This document shows, piece after piece, positions 5,700-8,427 of a DNA stretch of 8,427 bases; within the stretch, counting starts at the first letter, position 1, and each line of letters opens with the position of its first letter. The stretch is from assembly GCA_948742005.1 (NCBI GenBank), contig CAPYQR010000065.1:1-8427 (forward strand), given 5' to 3'. Under the pieces are notes generated by a model. That model was given only the letters and a program-made list of their open reading frames with translations. It was not told the DNA's origin and searched no databases. Source of the stretch: an uncultured bacterium (GTDB lineage: Bacteria; Cyanobacteriota; Vampirovibrionia; Gastranaerophilales; Gastranaerophilaceae). A program made the position numbers and the translations under genes.

Positions 5700-6325
5700 T
5701 CGTAAATTATTTTGACGCCCGTGGATGAGTCCAGACCGTGTAAATCTTTGTAAAATCTGCCGTCGTTAAAGTAAAATTCCTGTCCGTTTACGGGAGTCTG
5801 TATTAATTTCATTTGATTTGTCGGGGAATAATAAGAATCTGTAGAATTATTGAGGTTGTTTAAATTTGTATTTGCGCTTGAATAATTAGGAATCACGTTT
5901 AGTGCGTTATTTGTAATCGGGGTGCTGAAACCTGTAAGTGTTCCGTTGGATGAGGGGTTGTATCTTCCGTTGTAAATTCTGTGTCCAACATATCCGTTAT
6001 TTCTGCCTAATAAAGAGTAGATGTTGTTTTTGATTCTGTTCCTTTGCCATAATCTTTTCAGTTGTTTTTCTGTTGGTTTTGTGTAGGAATTATTGAACGG
6101 GTTGTAAAATTTGTTATAACCTCTGTTGAAACCGTTGTAATAACGATTTTGATAACTGTATGGATTGTAGTATCTTCCGTAAGGATTGTATGTCGGGCGA
6201 TAGTTATAATATCTTGCACTGTTTGTAATTGTCGGATACTGGGTCAAGGCTTGAACTTGATTTGAAATAAATAATGAAAACAACAAACCCGCAAGTAAAA
6301 TTTTTGAAATATTTAAATAATTCAT
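5696..6325 (-). CDS. Secreted Tyr/Asn-rich repeat protein, unknown function
   Basis: I do not recognise a family. The 209-residue product has a signal peptide (K8, then hydrophobic 9-20, likely cleavage after VQA at 26). Residues 30-81 are low complexity with 15 Tyr and 11 Asn, built around RYYN at 38, 51 and 61 and KFYN at 72, spaced 10-13 residues apart. A basic segment follows (about 85-100), then a Ser/Asn-rich linker (about 125-167). The C-terminus (about 168-209) looks folded, with FYFNDGRFYKDLHG near 184-197. An AGGAAAG SD lies 6 nt before the ATG. It reads in the same direction as the SpoIID-like gene 91 bp upstream, with no strong terminator between, so the two may be co-transcribed. 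Its TAG stop overlaps the TAA of the radical SAM gene. A periplasmic or surface structural role is inferred only from composition and export. Confidence 0.75.
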   Translation of the reverse strand: MNYLNISKILLAGLLFSLFISNQVQALTQYPTITNSARYYNYRPTYNPYGRYYNPYSYQNRYYNGFNRGYNKFYNPFNNSYTKPTEKQLKRLWQRNRIKNNIYSLLGRNNGYVGHRIYNGRYNPSSNGTLTGFSTPITNNALNVIPNYSSANTNLNNLNNSTDSYYSPTNQMKLIQTPVNGQEFYFNDGRFYKDLHGLDSSTGVKIIYD

Positions 6326-6416
6326 AGCTTTCTTTCCTGTATTTATTTACTTTAAAAAAATAAATAAAAAACAAGTTCTATGCATTATCTCAAAGGCTAT
6401 AGCCGTAAGTTAATTT

Positions 6417-7319
6417 TTATATTTCTTCTTCGGATGGGATTTGAAGTTTTGAGAATGTTATATTTTTATAAAAATAATTTAGAATTTCTCTTGCGTTAAA
6501 TCCGCGGTTAGCAAGGTTGTTTGCACCATGCTGGCTCATCCCGACACCGTGTCCGTTTTTCTTTGTTCCTTTGTCAAAGCTTTCAACTGATTGAATATAG
6601 GGTAAATCATGTGCCCAGACCGAACCTGCAGAAATTGTTTTTCCGCCTGCAGAGGCATGATAATAAGCGGGAATGATTTTATTGTCATAGGTTAAAACTT
6701 CACCTTTTGTTGAAAGAACAGCTATTGTTGTTTGTTTTGTTTCGCTGCTCGCGCCGCCATAGGCTTGGTCTTGGGGAGTGTCTTTCAGGTCATATCCGTG
6801 CGAGCCTCTTTTGTTGAGGTTGGCTAATGCGTAGCTTCTTGCTGCGATTGCTTGCGCTTTGTGAGCCTCATGATTCCATCTTGATGGCATTTCGGCAGGA
6901 ACAACACCCATTAAATATTCTTCTAAAGGCAAAGAATTAACAACGGTTAGTTTCCCCTCAACGTTATAAATAATCATATCTCCGCGATACCATCTTCTTT
7001 TTGTTGCAAGAAAACCTTTGCTTGAGGGGTTTTGGATGTAAATTGCGTTTGTTGAGCAATTATAATATTTTCCTTTAACTTTGATTGCGATAGAATTTCC
7101 GTAAGCTTTAACGGGATATGGAATAAAAGAACGCGAAACAAAAAGGATTTTGCCCGTTATAGCGTCTGTAAATGTTGCGTTTTGAGAGCTTCCTATGTAG
7201 GTTTTTGTAATTCCCTCATTTAAACCGATTCTGATTGCTTGTGCTTTTGGTGAAAATAAGGCAAGACAAGTTAATATAAGAAATAAAATATATAAAATTT
7301 TTTTATTTTTAACTCTCAT
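6417..7319 (-). CDS. SpoIID/LytB domain protein (probable peptidoglycan lytic transglycosylase)
   Basis: Exported protein of the SpoIID/LytB family. Bacillus SpoIID cleaves denuded glycan strands as a lytic transglycosylase, while relatives act as amidase enhancers in non-sporulating bacteria, including cyanobacteria. I choose the ATG at 7319 (300 residues) because it gives a clean signal peptide: MRVKNKK, a hydrophobic run, cleavage after AQA at 28. An in-frame ATG at 7340 would add seven residues and has no SD. Family motifs are LPLEEYLMGVVPAEM (130-144) with the catalytic-type E143, KAQAIAARSYAL (about 154-165), TPQDQAYGG (181-189), AYYHASAGGKT (218-228) and GHGVGMSQHG (256-265). The usual long segment between the S-V-x-S block and GHGVGMSQ is reduced to about eight residues, a compact version. 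It probably leads an operon with the Tyr/Asn-rich gene. Its presence does not imply sporulation. Confidence 0.9.
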   Translation of the reverse strand: MRVKNKKILYILFLILTCLALFSPKAQAIRIGLNEGITKTYIGSSQNATFTDAITGKILFVSRSFIPYPVKAYGNSIAIKVKGKYYNCSTNAIYIQNPSSKGFLATKRRWYRGDMIIYNVEGKLTVVNSLPLEEYLMGVVPAEMPSRWNHEAHKAQAIAARSYALANLNKRGSHGYDLKDTPQDQAYGGASSETKQTTIAVLSTKGEVLTYDNKIIPAYYHASAGGKTISAGSVWAHDLPYIQSVESFDKGTKKNGHGVGMSQHGANNLANRGFNAREILNYFYKNITFSKLQIPSEEEI

Positions 7320-7448
7320 ATAAAACCCCGTTTGACACATTTAATAATAACACAATATTTTAAACTTGTGTATATTAGCTTTTATTGTGAAATGTTCTAA
7401 TGAAATTCCGAATTAAAAAAATTATATTAATAAAAATGGTGTATTATT

Positions 7449-7694
7449 ATGCAAAAATATTTCAAAGAAAATCAAAATTTAGACGAAAGTCAAGATGATA
7501 AAAAAGTAAAAGAATATATAAACAAATATTTAAAAGAGCTTCAAAGACATTTTGATATGCCTGATAGGAGAATGCGTTTAATTCTTTATCGAATTTATAA
7601 AGAGCTGTCTCCTTTTCATATTATTAAAGTTTTTATGAAAAAATATATTGATATGATAAAATCCTTTTATAGAAACAAAATTAAAAGGTATTAA
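7449..7694 (+). CDS. Hypothetical protein (81 aa), linked to the MBL-fold hydrolase
   Basis: I do not recognise this family. The product is 81 residues, highly charged and predicted mostly helical. An acidic-to-mixed N-terminus (1-20) is followed by KEYINKYLKELQRHFDMPDRRMRLILYRIYKEL (21-53), which looks like two helices broken at DMPD. A basic C-terminal helix ends KIKRY. It has no cysteines, signal peptide or membrane span. No good SD precedes the ATG. It ends 6 nt before the start of the metallo-beta-lactamase-fold gene, so the two are almost certainly one transcription unit and translation may be coupled. The upstream gap to the divergent SpoIID gene is about 130 bp and should hold its promoter. 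Role unknown. Confidence 0.65.
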   Translation: MQKYFKENQNLDESQDDKKVKEYINKYLKELQRHFDMPDRRMRLILYRIYKELSPFHIIKVFMKKYIDMIKSFYRNKIKRY

Positions 7695-7700
7695 AAATAA

Positions 7701-8345
7701 ATGGAAAAAATACAAATAAAATTATTCCCCAACGGAATCTTTGGAGCAACAACTTATCTTGTTTATGATAACAAATCAAAAGATGCAGCATTAATTGACT
7801 GTACATGTGCTATTGATGAAATCTTGAAATTTGTCAAAAATCAAAAATTAAATTTAAAATATGTTTTAATCACCCATGGTCATTTTGACCATGTTTATTG
7901 TATCTCGGAAATTAAAGAAAAATTTCCGAATGTTCAAGTTTTCTTGCACAAAGACGATATGCCTCTTTTAAAACAATTGCCTGATCAATGTTCAATGATT
8001 GGCGTTGAAGAAATAAAAGTGCCCTGTATTGATGCGCTTATCAGCAGTGAAACTCAAAATTTAAAACTCGGGGATAGCGAAATCAAGATAATTCATACAA
8101 AAGGACACTCTAAAGGCGGGGTTTGTTATTTAATTAATGATGTTCTGTTTTCAGGCGACACATTATTTAAAGAATCAATCGGGCGCTGTGACCTTTTTGG
8201 CGGTGATATTAAAGAAATTGAAGCAAGCATTAAAGAAAAACTCTTTACCCTTGATGAAAATATAACCGTTTACCCCGGTCATGGCGACAAAACAACAATC
8301 GCGCATGAAAAGAAATTTAACCCTTATTTTGGGTCAAATTATTAA
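7701..8345 (+). CDS. MBL-fold metallo-hydrolase (glyoxalase II / YcbL-like)
   Basis: Cytoplasmic metallo-beta-lactamase-fold hydrolase, 214 residues, the size of the short YcbL-type glyoxalase II group that lacks the C-terminal helical domain of full glyoxalase II. All metal-site residues are visible: THGHFDH (H59, H61, D63, H64), H136 in KGHSKGG, D153 in FSGDTLF, and H194 in YPGHGD. The GHS-x-G and SGDTLF-x-x-x-x-GR combination is characteristic of hydroxyacylglutathione hydrolase-like proteins, which use two metal ions to split thioesters. The actual substrate is unknown; a persulfide dioxygenase or other thiol ester hydrolase is possible. The start follows the 81-residue gene by 6 nt, with only a weak, distant AAGG (7685-7688) as SD, which suggests translational coupling. 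Confidence 0.9.
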   Translation: MEKIQIKLFPNGIFGATTYLVYDNKSKDAALIDCTCAIDEILKFVKNQKLNLKYVLITHGHFDHVYCISEIKEKFPNVQVFLHKDDMPLLKQLPDQCSMIGVEEIKVPCIDALISSETQNLKLGDSEIKIIHTKGHSKGGVCYLINDVLFSGDTLFKESIGRCDLFGGDIKEIEASIKEKLFTLDENITVYPGHGDKTTIAHEKKFNPYFGSNY

Positions 8346-8427
8346 TTTTTGCGATATAAAATCAAAAATCAATCATATATAGCATTTTAGAAAATCTTTG
8401 CTGTTATATGATAATTTTAAACTGTAT
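8346..8427. other. Right-edge non-coding stretch with imperfect hairpin
   Basis: AT-rich tail after the hydrolase stop. CATATA...AGCA (8374-8384) can pair with TGCT...TATATG (8399-8410) across a small internal loop, with a further TTTT/AAAA pairing possible in the loop. It lacks a proper T-run afterwards, so it is at most a weak terminator. No ORF is evident. Confidence 0.3.

Noticed and set aside
6062..6265. Regularly spaced similar DNA words in the Tyr/Asn-rich gene, considered as a repeat array or CRISPR-like element
   Set aside because: Units are short, imperfect and explained by the RYYN codon repeats of the encoded protein; no separate spacer-repeat structure.
6395..6404. Perfect 10-bp palindrome GGCTATAGCC after the SpoIID gene
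   Set aside because: As a hairpin it gives only a 3-bp stem, and the T-rich run on the minus strand lies well beyond it, so it is not a convincing terminator; it could be a protein site but nothing else supports that.
6417..7340. Presence of SpoIID taken as evidence for a spore-former
   Set aside because: SpoIID/LytB domains are widespread in non-sporulating bacteria, and no other sporulation gene is in the window.

Overview
The window is AT-rich, gene-dense bacterial DNA with no mobile element, CRISPR array, tRNA or rRNA visible. It mixes Gram-negative-style export signals, an S-layer-homology (SLH) protein, a SpoIID/LytB-type peptidoglycan enzyme, bS21 with a consensus ribosome binding site, and a group-4-hydrogenase/NuoB-like iron-sulfur subunit. 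My best inference is a non-photosynthetic, fermentative relative of cyanobacteria (Gastranaerophilales/Vampirovibrionia-like, gut-type genome) or a similar AT-rich anaerobe. The phylum cannot be proven from the sequence alone.

Layout. (1) 2-514, plus: the C-terminal part of a NuoB/hydrogenase small-subunit-like protein whose reading frame enters from the left edge. (2) 535-561: a strong hairpin whose U-tract lies on the minus strand, ending the next gene. (3) 598-2499, minus: a secreted, unusually cysteine-rich three-SLH-domain protein with a Shine-Dalgarno (SD) site and possible control elements upstream. (4) 2649-2843, minus: a small unknown ORF. (5) 3106-4404, plus: UDP-glucose 6-dehydrogenase. 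(6) 4516-4689, plus: rpsU (bS21, 57 codons) with an almost ideal SD, followed by an intrinsic terminator. (7) 4785-5699, plus: a YhcC/TIGR01212-type radical SAM protein, overlapping tail-to-tail with (8) 5696-6325, minus: a secreted Tyr/Asn-rich protein of unknown function. (9) 6417-7319, minus: a compact SpoIID/LytB-domain protein, probably transcribed ahead of (8). (10) 7449-7694 and 7701-8345, plus: an 81-residue unknown gene tightly linked to a metallo-beta-lactamase-fold hydrolase. No stretch over 300 bases lacks a gene; the longest gap, 2844-3105, is described as a feature.

Functional picture. Three products (SLH protein, SpoIID-like protein, Tyr/Asn-rich protein) carry signal peptides and point to the cell envelope, and UDP-glucuronate from UDP-glucose dehydrogenase could feed surface polysaccharide. 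The remaining genes look like housekeeping or metabolic genes with no obvious shared pathway. I do not see a complete novel multi-gene system. The least explained material is the Cys-rich N-terminus and unassigned C-terminal region of the SLH protein, the RYYN-repeat secreted protein paired with SpoIID, the 81-residue partner of the hydrolase, and a mixed pattern of strong-SD and SD-less genes.
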